A stretch of 64,000 bases of DNA from NCBI GenBank assembly GCA_963843945.1, contig CAWJMF010000006.1:310001-374000 (forward strand). The letters are read 5' to 3'. Position 1 is the stretch's first letter. Each line of letters starts with the position of its first letter. Positions 51,038 to 59,461 of this stretch are shown in pieces. A program made the translations under genes and the position numbers. A model generated the notes under the pieces. It saw only the letters and a program-made list of their open reading frames with translations. It was not told the origin of the DNA and did no database searches. This DNA is from CAWJMF01 sp963843945 (GTDB lineage: Bacteria > Vulcanimicrobiota > Vulcanimicrobiia > Vulcanimicrobiales > Vulcanimicrobiaceae).

Positions 51038-51066
51038 ATTCTACCGGAGGCCGTCAGCCCTGTCAA
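51038..51066 (-). promoter_or_regulatory. Near-consensus sigma70 promoter of rplM-rpsI
   Basis: Minus strand TTGACA (51066-51061), 17-base spacer, TAGAAT (51043-51038). The best match to consensus in the window, at a sensible distance (about 65 bases) from rplM. Confidence 0.85.
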
Positions 51067-51197
51067 TGCGAGGCGCGGCAGCACCCCGTGGAAATCGCGC
51101 CGCGGAAGCCCGCGCCGGCGCTTCTCCGGCCAGGCGAAGCCTGCCGACGAGGCCGCCCGAGCGGCCGAGCGTCGCTCCGGCGAGCCTGGCAAGCGTG

Positions 51198-52034
51198 CTA
51201 CGAGGAATAGGCCGGGAGCGTCAACCCGCCGGCGGGTTCCGAAGAAAAGTCCGGGTAACGCACCCCGACGAGGAAAAGCCCCTGCGGCGGCGCGGTCAGG
51301 CCGGCTTCGCGCCGGTCGCGCGCCGCCAGCATGGCCGGAGCGGACGTCCCGGCGCGGCGCCCGCTGCCGATTTCGAGCAGCGTGCCGGTGAGGATCCGTA
51401 CCATCCGGTGCAAGAAGCCCTTGCCGCGAAAGTGGAAGCGCAGCAAGTCTCCAGAGCGCTCGACGTCGAGTGCGTGCAGGGTGCGCACCGTCCCGCCGCG
51501 CTCGGGCAGCATGCCGCAAAAGGTCACGAAGTCGTGCGTCCCGACGAAGTGCCGCGCCGCTTCGCGCATGGCCTCCAGGTCGAGCGGCCGATGTTCGAAG
51601 TGCGACCAGCGCCGCAGCGGCGCCGCCGGTTCGCGCCGGTTGAAGACGAGGTAGGTGTAGGTGCGTTCGAGCGCCGAGAGGCGCGCCGAAAAGGCGTCGT
51701 CGACGCGCGCCGTATCGCGCGCCGAGAGGTCGCCGGGCAGCGCGCTGTTGAGCGCGATGCCGAGCTTCTCGATCGGAAACTCGGCGTGCGAAACGAACGA
51801 GATCACCTGACCGACGGCGTGGACGCCGGCGTCGGTGCGGCCCGCCGCCGTAACTTTGACGGGCCGGTCGAAAAGCCGCGAGAGAGCCCGCTCGAGCTCT
51901 CCCGCAACCGTTCGCATGTCGGGTTGGAACTGAAAGCCGCAGAAGTCCGTGCCGTCGTACTCGACGACGGCACGGTACGTCGCGAGCCGCTCTTCGTTAG
52001 GCAGCGACGCGGTGCGGGACCGGACGCTTCTCAT
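51198..52034 (-). CDS. truA: tRNA pseudouridine(38-40) synthase
   Basis: 278 residues. The catalytic aspartate is in VTAAGRTDAGVHAVGQVISF. Other TruA signatures: YRAVVEYDGTDFCGFQFQPD, RTYTYLVFN, HFVGTHDFVTFCG and the ending FLVGVRYPD. It modifies U38-40 in the tRNA anticodon stem. ATG 52034 overlaps the DUF5069 gene by 38 bases and has no clear ribosome site; a later start near LPNEERLATYR cannot be excluded. Confidence 0.96.
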   Translation of the reverse strand: MRSVRSRTASLPNEERLATYRAVVEYDGTDFCGFQFQPDMRTVAGELERALSRLFDRPVKVTAAGRTDAGVHAVGQVISFVSHAEFPIEKLGIALNSALPGDLSARDTARVDDAFSARLSALERTYTYLVFNRREPAAPLRRWSHFEHRPLDLEAMREAARHFVGTHDFVTFCGMLPERGGTVRTLHALDVERSGDLLRFHFRGKGFLHRMVRILTGTLLEIGSGRRAGTSAPAMLAARDRREAGLTAPPQGLFLVGVRYPDFSSEPAGGLTLPAYSS

Positions 52035-52437
52035 CGAGGTCGAGCACGTCGGCCCACGTGGTGACGTCGGTGCGATCGGGGGCGACTTCGTTGCGCAACT
52101 CGAGGAAGTACTTCTCGCCGTCGCTGCCCTTTTCGGGCGCGTGGTTCAAGAAGTCGGCGTTGAATTTCGCGATCTCGGCCGGGTCCTTCTTGGCCACGAA
52201 CTCTTTGACGTAGGCTTCGATCTCGCCGTCGTTCTTCGCGTGCTTGACCTTGTCGAGGAACGCTTCGTGGTCGATCCCAAGCAGTCCGAGAACCGCTTGG
52301 TCCATCGGGCAGTTGTAGTGGTATTCGCCGACGTTCCCGTTGGCTTTCGCTTTGGCTTTGTCGGTCGTGCGCGCGAGCATCACGACGCCGGCGAGGCGGT
52401 CGCGAACGCTGCGCGGATAGCTCTTGGTTAGGTCCAT
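51997..52437 (-). CDS. DUF5069-family protein
   Basis: 146 residues, with GAGGAGAAGAAG before ATG 52437. DLTKSYPRSVRDRLAGVVMLARTTDKAKAKANG and YHYNCPMDQAVLGLLGIDHEAFLDKV match the DUF5069 family; NDGEIEAYVKEFVAKKDPAEIAKFNADFL and DVTTWADVLDLDEKR complete it. Function unknown; cytosolic by sequence. It lies between lysS and truA on the same strand. Confidence 0.85.
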   Translation of the reverse strand: MDLTKSYPRSVRDRLAGVVMLARTTDKAKAKANGNVGEYHYNCPMDQAVLGLLGIDHEAFLDKVKHAKNDGEIEAYVKEFVAKKDPAEIAKFNADFLNHAPEKGSDGEKYFLELRNEVAPDRTDVTTWADVLDLDEKRPVPHRVAA

Positions 52438-52520
52438 CTTCTTCTCCTCAGACGTGGGGCACCGAAGCCGCGATGCAGCCGGACTCCCAAGCTCTCGACT
52501 CCCCGCGGCTCCGATCAGTT

Positions 52521-54016
52521 TCAGGCGAGCGGCCGCTGCAGCGGAAACAGGATCACCTCGCGGATCGACGCGTTGTCGGTCAACAGCATGACGAGCCGAT
52601 CGACGCCGATGCCGATTCCGGCCGTCGGCGGCATGCCGTACTCGAGCGCGTTGACGAAATCCCAATCGGGCGCCGGGATCTCGTCGTCGCCCTGCTTGCG
52701 CAGCGCGATCTGCGCCTCGAAGCGCGCCCGCTGATCGTCGGGATCGTTGAGCTCGGTGAAGGCGTTCGCGACTTCGAAGTTCGCGGCGAAGAGCTCGTAG
52801 CGTTCCACCAGCTGCGGATCGCCGGCTTTGCGCTTCGAGAGCGGCGAGATGACGACCGGATAGTCGTAGACGAAAGTCGGCTGGATGAGGTGCGGCTCGA
52901 CGACGCGCTCGAAGATCTTGTCGAGCGCGTGGCCGTGCGTCGGCGAAGGCGGCAGGCCCAGGCGTTCGAGCGTGCGCGCCGCGCCGGCCGGATCGAGCAG
53001 TTCGTCGCGCTCGAGCCCGCCGAACGTCTGCATCGCCGCCAGATAGGCCACGCGGCGAAAGGGCCGCGCGAACGAGATCAAATGCTCTCCGACGTGAAGT
53101 TCGTCTTTTCCGTGAACCTCGGCCACGAGGTGTGCGATCAATTCCTCGTTGAACTCGAGCATTTCGTCCATCGACCAGTAGGCGGCGTAGAGCTCGAGCA
53201 TCGTGAACTCGGGATTGTGGGTCGTATCGATCCCTTCGTTGCGAAAGATGCGGCCGATCTCGTAGACGCGCTCGAGCCCGCCGACGATCAAGCGCTTGAG
53301 GTTCAGCTCGGTCGCGATGCGCAGGTCGAGCGGGATGTCGAGCGCGTTCGAGTGCGTCCGGAACGGACGCGCGGTCGCGCCGCCGGCGACCTGCAGCAGC
53401 GTCGGGGTCTCGACTTCGAGAAAGCCGCGCGCGTCGATAAAACGCCGCATCTCGGCCACGATGCGGCTGCGCGTGATGAAGACGTCGCGCACGTGCGGGT
53501 TCACGATCAGGTCGACGTAACGCTGCCGGTAGCGCTTCTCGACATCGACTAACCCGTGCCACTTGTCGGGAAGCGGCGCGAGCGCTTTCGAGAGCACGGC
53601 AACCGACTCGGCGCGCAGAGTCAGTTCGCCCATCTTCGTCCGGAAGAGCGAACCTGCGACCCCGGCGATGTCGCCCCGATCGACGGCGTCGAAGCGCGCG
53701 AACATCTCGGGGCCGACGGCGTCCTCGCGCACGTAGAGTTGAATCTTGCCGCTGCGGTCCCACAAGTCGGCAAAATAGACTTTCTTGCCTTGCTTGCGCA
53801 GCGCCATGATGCGCCCGGCCAGCCGAAACCGCTCGGGCGGCGTTTCGGAGTCGGCACCCAACTCGGCGTAGCGCGTCGCAAGCTCCGCGGCGTGGGCATC
53901 CACCTCGAAGCGCGTCAGCGCGAAGGGATCGGCGCCGGCCGCGAACGCAGCGCTTCGAGGTTCGCTCGTCTGGCCGCCCGGAGCTCGGCTTCGCGCTTGC
54001 CGAGATCCTCGATCAC
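52521..54016 (-). CDS. lysS: Lysyl-tRNA synthetase, class II, with a probable one-base frame break near 53944
   Basis: Charges tRNA-Lys. From GTG 53903 all class II parts are present in one frame: anticodon-binding OB fold (FRLAGRIMALRKQGKKVYFADLWD), motif 2 (RVYEIGRIFRNEGIDTTHNPEFTMLELYAAY) and motif 3 (PPTAGIGIGVDRLVMLLTDNASIREVILFPLQRP). Upstream, a second frame encodes VIEDLGKREAELRAARRANLEALRS, exactly what LysRS N-termini look like, running into AGADPFALTRFEV in the first frame. Restoring one missing base near 53944 joins them into 498 residues, and the start GTG 54016 then overlaps the greA stop (GTGA). Without the base, translation from 53903 gives 460 residues lacking the N-terminal helix. 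Confidence 0.92.
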
Positions 54017-54519
54017 GAGGCCTTCTTCGCGGCCGCCTTCTTCTTACTGTTGATCGCTTCGATCTTATAACTGGTCACGCCGCGCGGCGTCTGAACTTCC
54101 AGCGTCTCGCCCTTCTTGCGGCCGATCAAGGCCTTGCCCAGCGGCGATTCGTTCGAGAGGCGCTGGTTCGTCGGGTCGGCTTCGGTCGATCCCACGATCG
54201 TGAACTCCATGCTCGAGCCGGCTTTGGTGTCTTTCACCTTCACGGTGGCGCCGAGATGCACTTCGTCGCTCGAGAACTCGGACTCGTCGATGATGCGCGC
54301 GTTGCGGATCATCGCCTCGAGCTTCAAGATGCGGCCTTCGACGAAAGCCTGCTCTTGTTTGGCGTCTTCGTATTCGGCGTTTTCCGAAATGTCGCCGAAC
54401 TCTTTCGCCTGTCGAATGCGGTCGTTGACTTCCCGGCGATGGATGGACTTCAGCTCGTCGAGCTCGTCCTCGAGCTTTTGAAGGCCCTCTCTCGTAAGTA
54501 CCGTCTCTTTGTCGTTCAC
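54013..54519 (-). CDS. greA: Transcription elongation factor GreA
   Basis: 168 residues from GTG 54519. LTREGLQKLEDELDELKSIHRREVNDRIRQAKEFGDISENAEYEDAKQEQAFVEGRI forms the coiled coil with the acidic tip (Asp and Glu of DISENAEYEDAK). The C-terminal FKBP-like domain contains YTIVGSTEADP-like FTIVGSTEADPTNQRLSNESPLGKALIGRKKGE. It rescues backtracked RNA polymerase. A Lys/Ala tail (KKKAAAKKAS) extends the usual C-terminus. Coupled to lysS. Confidence 0.97.
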   Translation of the reverse strand: MNDKETVLTREGLQKLEDELDELKSIHRREVNDRIRQAKEFGDISENAEYEDAKQEQAFVEGRILKLEAMIRNARIIDESEFSSDEVHLGATVKVKDTKAGSSMEFTIVGSTEADPTNQRLSNESPLGKALIGRKKGETLEVQTPRGVTSYKIEAINSKKKAAAKKAS

Positions 54520-54815
54520 GCGTGGTTCCGTCCCGTCTCCAGGTAGCAAAAAGGACGTAAGCGGTCGCTCACGTCAGCGCGGGTCATTCGTTCTGCGGGC
54601 CCTTTAGGACCTTTTTTGCCGGGGCCACACTCCGCGAACCCCTTCGCCCCCGGTCCCCGAAGCGGGCTCGGCCCTGACGCCTCGACCCGTTCTGAGAAGA
54701 AGCTGCGAGAGCACGCGCTTTCGACGCGACAGGCCCTCCGCGGGAAGCGTTCGTGGATTGGATCGACGAGAGTCACCGGGTCTCGCTTCGAAACGCTCGA
54801 CAAAGGCCGCCCGGG
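54520..54815. other. Non-coding gap upstream of greA
   Basis: 296 bases between greA and the permease stop. It should contain the greA-lysS promoter, but I find no convincing -35/-10 pair. A GGACCTTTTTTGCC stretch near 54608 is the only notable tract. I find no RNA gene or repeat here. Confidence 0.4.
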
Positions 54816-56174
54816 CTAGTCCACGCCCGCGGTTCGGCGCGCGGAAGCCTCCTCGGCGACGAGCCCCGAAGCGCGGCCTCGCCAGAGCATGAAGGGAACC
54901 CCGAGGACGAGACCGCCGAGTTCGATTCCCCGCGTCAGCGGGTCGGAAGCGAAGACGGTGTAGCCGATGATCGCGAGTAGGGCGATCGCGCCGAATGCCG
55001 GCAAGACGCCGGCCCGCAAGATCGATTCGCCGGGGCGACCGGCCAGCATGCGCACGGCGGCGCACGCCGACGCAGAAAAGAGCAGACCCAAAAATACGGC
55101 GGTGCCGTCCAAGATGAGAGTCAGCGCCGAAGCCGCCGTAGGCCACAGCCCGGTGGCAAGCGTGAAGAGCGAAACGAAAAAGCTGACGGCAAAGAGCGAC
55201 TGCACCGGCAACCCGCGCGCATCCAACTTCCCGAGTCGCTGCGGCAACACGCCGTCGCGACCCATCGCAAAGACGCTGCGCGAAAGATAGAGCAACGTCG
55301 TCCAAAGCGATGCCGCCGTCGAAACGAGGACCGTCGCGACGATAGCGATGCGCCACCAGCCACCTCCGAGGCGCTCGGCAACGTAGGTAAGCGCATCGGT
55401 CTGGTGCGCGGCAAAGCCCGCAACGCTGCCAACGTGCAAATAGGCCCCCATCACGATCAGCAAAATGACCGAAGTCACCAGCAAGCCGTTTATTCCGCCG
55501 CGTCCCGGGGTCTCGTTTGGCCCCGTCGACTCCTCCGAGGCGGATGCCGAGACTTCCCAACCGTCCGTCATCCAAATTCCCAGGACCATCGCGGGCAAGA
55601 TGCCCGCCCAACCCGGAACGGCACTGCCGACGGGAAGCGCGACGCTTTCCGGTGCCGGATGCGACAGCATCGCCGCAACCGCCGTCACGCCGAGGACCAT
55701 CAGTTCGGCGAACAAGAAGAGCGCCGTGGCGAGTGCCGTCGGACGCAGTCCAACGGCCAACAGTAACGTACTTGCGACGATCCAGATGACGCCGACCCAT
55801 GCGTCCCAAAGCGGAGCGGCCGCCAACCGGGGCGCGAACAGGTCGAGCGAATAGATCCCGGCCGGCACCGCGGTCGCCATCGTCGCGAAGTAGTTGGATA
55901 ACAGCAACAGCCATGCGCCGTACGCTCCCGCCAGCGGGCCGAAAGCGGCACCGATCCAGGTGAACGACGAACCGGCGTTCGGCAAGCGTGCGGAAAGCCG
56001 CCCGAACGCAATCGCGATACAGAACATGATCCCGGCGAGCAACGCCAGAGCGAGCGTCGCGTGCGAACCGGCAGCCGCCACCATCGGGCCCATGGTCGAC
56101 GCGAGGCTATAGGCTGGCCCCATCGAGGCTGCGGCCAGAACGGTGATGTCGAAAAGTCCGAGCACGCGCGGCAA
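54816..56174 (-). CDS. APC-superfamily amino-acid permease
   Basis: 452 residues from TTG 56174; upstream codons remain open, so the start may be further back. Opens VLGLFDITVLAAASMGPAYSLASTMGPMV, the unwound helix 1 of the amino acid/polyamine/organocation family, followed by about 12 hydrophobic segments, GMGRDGVLP-like VFAMGRDGVLPQRLGKLDARGLPVQS in the loop before helix 9, and SEESTGPNETPGRGGI between helices 6 and 7. It probably imports an amino acid or amine at the inner membrane. The substrate cannot be predicted. Confidence 0.88.
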   Translation of the reverse strand: MPRVLGLFDITVLAAASMGPAYSLASTMGPMVAAAGSHATLALALLAGIMFCIAIAFGRLSARLPNAGSSFTWIGAAFGPLAGAYGAWLLLLSNYFATMATAVPAGIYSLDLFAPRLAAAPLWDAWVGVIWIVASTLLLAVGLRPTALATALFLFAELMVLGVTAVAAMLSHPAPESVALPVGSAVPGWAGILPAMVLGIWMTDGWEVSASASEESTGPNETPGRGGINGLLVTSVILLIVMGAYLHVGSVAGFAAHQTDALTYVAERLGGGWWRIAIVATVLVSTAASLWTTLLYLSRSVFAMGRDGVLPQRLGKLDARGLPVQSLFAVSFFVSLFTLATGLWPTAASALTLILDGTAVFLGLLFSASACAAVRMLAGRPGESILRAGVLPAFGAIALLAIIGYTVFASDPLTRGIELGGLVLGVPFMLWRGRASGLVAEEASARRTAGVD

Positions 56175-56232
56175 GGCCCGCGTTCGAGCACGCTGCGCTA
56201 TGACGACCTGCTTTCTCTTTCGCCGGCGTTCT

Positions 56233-57150
56233 TCAAGCCGTCGCGGGACTCAATTCGAGGACGCGCGGCCGCAGATTCGCCGCGGCAATGAGACGCGTGT
56301 AGTCTTCTTCCGTCACGTCTTCCCAACGTTTTCCGAGCAGGGCTAGCAAAGCCGCTTCGACGACGTTCGTCCCGTACGAGCGGCCACCGAAGTCGGGCGT
56401 CGTGGTCACGAGTCGCGCTACGCCGCGTTCGCGCAGCTCCGCGACGTCGCCCGCGGTCAGCGTGTTGGTCAGGACGAGTTTCCCGTCCAAGCGTCGGGGC
56501 ATGAACTGCCGCATGAAATGAAAGTCGCCGGCCAGGATGCGCGCCTCGGCATAGTACTCGGGATACTTCGGCTGCGGAGCGCGGTCTTGCTTCTTGCCGG
56601 TCGGGTAGAAGAATTGGAACGGAAGCTTGCAGGCGTCGGGCAAGTAACGCTCGGCGAGCCGTTCGAATTCGGCCAGCCCGCGCACCGGCTTGTCCAAGTC
56701 GAGCGCGAAGATGAAGTCGCCGAAGAGCACGTCGGCGCCCGCCGCGACCAGCGCCTGCGCCATCCCGAAGCGATCGAGCGCGCTCACCATGAGGACCGGA
56801 ACGCCGCGCAACGGGACGCCGAGTTCTTCGGTCAGGTAACGCACCGCATGCCGCTCGAGGGTGTTCTTGAGACCGCTGCCGTCGACGACGGGCGTCCGCT
56901 TTACGGCCTCGAGCAAGCGTAGTCCGTCGCGGAGCGCGTAACGTTTTGCGCCCGCATAGAGATAGACGTCGATTCCTCCAAGCCCGATCGCATCGACGCG
57001 TCCGTCGAGTTCTTCGAGCTTTTTCAGGGCGCGAGCGAGCGAACCGTCCATGCCGACCCGCTCGAGCGCGATGCGCTCGCCAAGCAGGTCGATTTCCGAG
57101 CGATGGTCTCGAGACGACGAACCGAGCGAGACCGAGACGACGCGCTTCAT
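56233..57150 (-). CDS. Quinate-5-dehydrogenase-like protein
   Basis: 305 residues. MKRVVSVSLGSSSRDHRSEIDLLGERIALERVGMDG at the start and VDAIGLGGIDVYLYAGAKRYALRDG are shared with proteins annotated in databases as 'quinate 5-dehydrogenase', though that activity is not, to my knowledge, tested for this group. No classical Rossmann GxGxxG is seen; VDGSGLKNTLERHAVRYL and TLTAGDVAELRERGVARLVTTTPDFGGRSYGTNVVEA are conserved-looking blocks. Three bases separate it from the OsmC gene; the acyl-ACP-reductase-like gene is the first of this three-gene unit. Confidence 0.55.
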   Translation of the reverse strand: MKRVVSVSLGSSSRDHRSEIDLLGERIALERVGMDGSLARALKKLEELDGRVDAIGLGGIDVYLYAGAKRYALRDGLRLLEAVKRTPVVDGSGLKNTLERHAVRYLTEELGVPLRGVPVLMVSALDRFGMAQALVAAGADVLFGDFIFALDLDKPVRGLAEFERLAERYLPDACKLPFQFFYPTGKKQDRAPQPKYPEYYAEARILAGDFHFMRQFMPRRLDGKLVLTNTLTAGDVAELRERGVARLVTTTPDFGGRSYGTNVVEAALLALLGKRWEDVTEEDYTRLIAAANLRPRVLELSPATA

Positions 57151-57153
57151 CGA

Positions 57154-57618
57154 TCAGGCACGTTCGACGCGCGGCTCGTGTTCGACCGGAAAGTTGACCG
57201 AATTCGCAATGAAACACTCTTCGCGCGCGACATCGTGGAGCTCGAGCGCGCGCGCGATCCGGGCGTCGTCGACCGAGACCTGCGGGGCCAGCCGCACGTG
57301 CGTGAAGCGCCCCGCACCGCCGCGCTCGCTCATCGTGCCGGTCGCTTCGTCGCGGTAAGCGACGACCGCGATCCCCTCGCGCGAACACAGCGCGAGGTAC
57401 GCGAGCATGTGACAGGCTGCGAGCGCCCCGAGCAAAAGCTCTTCGGGGTTGTAGCGGCCGGCGCTTCCGCGGAAGGCGGGATCGGCGGAGCCCGCTAAGG
57501 CGGCCTTCCCTTCGAAGAAGATCGTGTAGTCGCGCGAGTAGCCGGCGTAGGTCTTGGCCGGGCCGTGCGCCGCCCCGGTCCAAACCACCTCGGCGCGATA
57601 GGAATGTTCGCGCGTCAC
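57154..57618 (-). CDS. OsmC-family protein
   Basis: 154 residues. RAEVVWTGAAHGPAKTYAGYSRDYTIFFEGK and NPEELLLGALAACHMLAYLALCSREGIAVVAYRDEATG, then SRE-EC-like VAREECFIANSVNFPVEHEP. The two reactive cysteines of OsmC/Ohr proteins are at AACHM and EECFI. These thiol peroxidases remove organic hydroperoxides in the cytosol. It starts two bases after the acyl-ACP-reductase-like gene, so its task may be protecting that pathway from lipid peroxides (inference). Confidence 0.9.
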   Translation of the reverse strand: MTREHSYRAEVVWTGAAHGPAKTYAGYSRDYTIFFEGKAALAGSADPAFRGSAGRYNPEELLLGALAACHMLAYLALCSREGIAVVAYRDEATGTMSERGGAGRFTHVRLAPQVSVDDARIARALELHDVAREECFIANSVNFPVEHEPRVERA

Positions 57619-57620
57619 GC

Positions 57621-58727
57621 TTAGCCGACCGCCAGACTTCGGCCACGCGCGGCGGCGCGAGTTGCTGCGATCTGTTCCGTCGTCAGCGCGCGGTCGAAAG
57701 CGCGCATCCCGGCGAGGGTGAAGCCGGCGCGGCTCGCGAGCTCGTCGATCTCGCGCACTTTTGCGAGCTCGATGCCGCGCCCGAGCGTGAAGCTTTCACG
57801 CCGTTCTTCCAGCGCGAGCACCATCGTTTCGGACATGCAGGCCAGCGCCGTGCCCGCGGGCAAGCCGAAATCGAAGTCCGTTCCCGGTTCGCGGATCCGC
57901 TCGAAGCGAACGGAGCCCGGCACGTTCATGTTGCCCCCCTCGGTGACGAGCACGTCCGGGCGCTCGAGCGCCACGCGCCGTCCGACGTCGTGCGGCAAGG
58001 AAAGCTCGCACACGACGGAGCCGGTCTGCAGGTCGGCGGGTTCGATCAACTCTTGGGTCGACGTGGTCGCGGTCAAGACGAGCTGTCCGCGCGGAACCGC
58101 ACGCCGCACGTCGGTCGAAATCGAGACGCCGCAGGTGAGCTCGCCGGAAAGCGCCTCGGCCAGGCGCCGCAAGCGCGTCTCGTTGCGCGCGACCAGCACC
58201 AGCTGCGCGACGTGCGGGCCGATCAAACGGACGCACGCCGAACCGATCGAGCCGGTCGCACCGACGACGACGGCCGTCGCGCGGGCCGGGTCGATTTCCA
58301 TCTCGTGCGCGCCCCGAAAAAGGCTGCGGACGCCGGCTGCGATCGTGAGCGAGTTCCCGGTGGTCACGGGGATGCGCGAGCGCGTCGCGACGGTCTGCCC
58401 GGCGTCGCCGACAATGCCGCTGAAAGCACCGAGGCCCGCCACCTCGGCCCCCAGTTGGGCGCCGATTTCGACCGCGTCGACGATCTTCGCAAAGACCCGC
58501 TCGCGCGGCAGCGACAACATCTGTTCGGGCATGAAATTGGCGGCGACGAACCAGCCTTCGGTCGTGCGGCCGTCGGGGGTGCGGATGCCGCTGACGTGCG
58601 CGACCGCGTAGGCCGGCATCCACTCCATGATCTTCTCGATGAGCGGACGCCCCTTGCCGACGGCTCCGGGCTCGTAGCGGGCTACGTCTTCCAGCGACGT
58701 CGGATGGATGACGAAGGCGAACTTCAC
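57621..58727 (-). CDS. Long-chain acyl-ACP reductase (AAR)-like oxidoreductase
   Basis: 368 residues from GTG 58727. FAFVIHPTSLEDVARYEPG resembles the cyanobacterial AAR opening ('GLIGHLTSLEHAQ'), VAGLGAFSGIVGDAGQTV matches its 'LGGFSSIV', and IPVTTGNSLTIAAGVRSLF its 'FTTGNTHTAY'. The Rossmann motif is VVVGATGSIGSACVRLIGPHVAQLVLVARNETRLRRLA. In cyanobacteria AAR reduces fatty acyl-ACP to aldehydes; the partner decarbonylase (ADO) is not in the window. The cysteine used as nucleophile by AAR cannot be pinned down. It heads a unit with OsmC and the quinate-DH-like gene. Confidence 0.7.
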   Translation of the reverse strand: MKFAFVIHPTSLEDVARYEPGAVGKGRPLIEKIMEWMPAYAVAHVSGIRTPDGRTTEGWFVAANFMPEQMLSLPRERVFAKIVDAVEIGAQLGAEVAGLGAFSGIVGDAGQTVATRSRIPVTTGNSLTIAAGVRSLFRGAHEMEIDPARATAVVVGATGSIGSACVRLIGPHVAQLVLVARNETRLRRLAEALSGELTCGVSISTDVRRAVPRGQLVLTATTSTQELIEPADLQTGSVVCELSLPHDVGRRVALERPDVLVTEGGNMNVPGSVRFERIREPGTDFDFGLPAGTALACMSETMVLALEERRESFTLGRGIELAKVREIDELASRAGFTLAGMRAFDRALTTEQIAATRAAARGRSLAVG

Positions 58728-58780
58728 CCCGCGCGCCTTCGCGCCAGGTCCTCCACAGACCCCGAAGCGAAGGCGGGGCC

Positions 58781-59461
58781 ATGCTGACTTCCTCCTCGGA
58801 ACTCGCCGAAATCGCGCAACTGCTGCGCATCCCGTCGCCCGCGCCCACGCCTCAGTCGCTGGCGCACGACGGCGAGCATTTGTGGCTCGGTTCCTGGGAA
58901 ACGGAGCGCGTCTACGGGCTCGATCCGAAGCAAGGGCGCGTCTTCGAAGAGACTCGCGCACCCGGCCGCCCGGTCGGCTCGACGGTCGTCGGCGACGAAC
59001 TCCGCTTCGTCTGTTCCGAGAACGGCGACGGCGACAACCGCTTCATCCGCCGCTTCGTTCCCGGCCACGGCTTCAAGACGCATGAGTCGGCGCCGTGTCC
59101 CGAAGATACCGGCTCGTTCTTGGCGTTCGACGGCGAGCGCTTGTGGCTGAGCCAGCGGATGCTCGGGCGCGTCCTCGAGCTCGACTCACAGCATCGCGTC
59201 GTGCGCACGATCGAACTCGGCATCGGCGCGCAGATCCTCGGCATCAGTTGGGCCGGTTCGCGGTTGTACCTCTCGTTGTGGCTGGGCAAGGATCGCGGCG
59301 GCGCGCACCTCGCCTACATCGAGCCGAAGCACTCCGAAGCTGCGCCCGTCTTCGTCGCCCATTCGCCGTTCGCCATGATCTCGTTGGCCGTCGACGGCGA
59401 ACGCTTCTGGACCAACGACTCGCGCTCGAACGAGATCGTCGCGTTTTCGCTTCCGGTCTAA
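58781..59461 (+). CDS. Hypothetical beta-propeller-like protein
   Basis: 226 residues. Repeats of about 45 residues of the YVTN/NHL type: SLAHDGEHLWLGSWETERVYGLDPKQGR, SFLAFDGERLWLSQRMLGRVLELD, GISWAGSRLYLSLWLG, SLAVDGERFWTNDSRSNEIVAFSL. No signal peptide. Related small 'glutamine cyclotransferase-like' propellers exist, but the catalytic residues are not recognisable. Divergent from the AAR-like gene; its stop overlaps the convergent nitronate monooxygenase-like gene by four bases. Confidence 0.6.
   Translation: MLTSSSELAEIAQLLRIPSPAPTPQSLAHDGEHLWLGSWETERVYGLDPKQGRVFEETRAPGRPVGSTVVGDELRFVCSENGDGDNRFIRRFVPGHGFKTHESAPCPEDTGSFLAFDGERLWLSQRMLGRVLELDSQHRVVRTIELGIGAQILGISWAGSRLYLSLWLGKDRGGAHLAYIEPKHSEAAPVFVAHSPFAMISLAVDGERFWTNDSRSNEIVAFSLPV

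Noticed and set aside
54550..54815. A possible tRNA or small RNA gene in the gap upstream of greA
   Set aside because: A TTCGAA near 54787 resembles a T-loop but no acceptor or anticodon stem can be paired around it.
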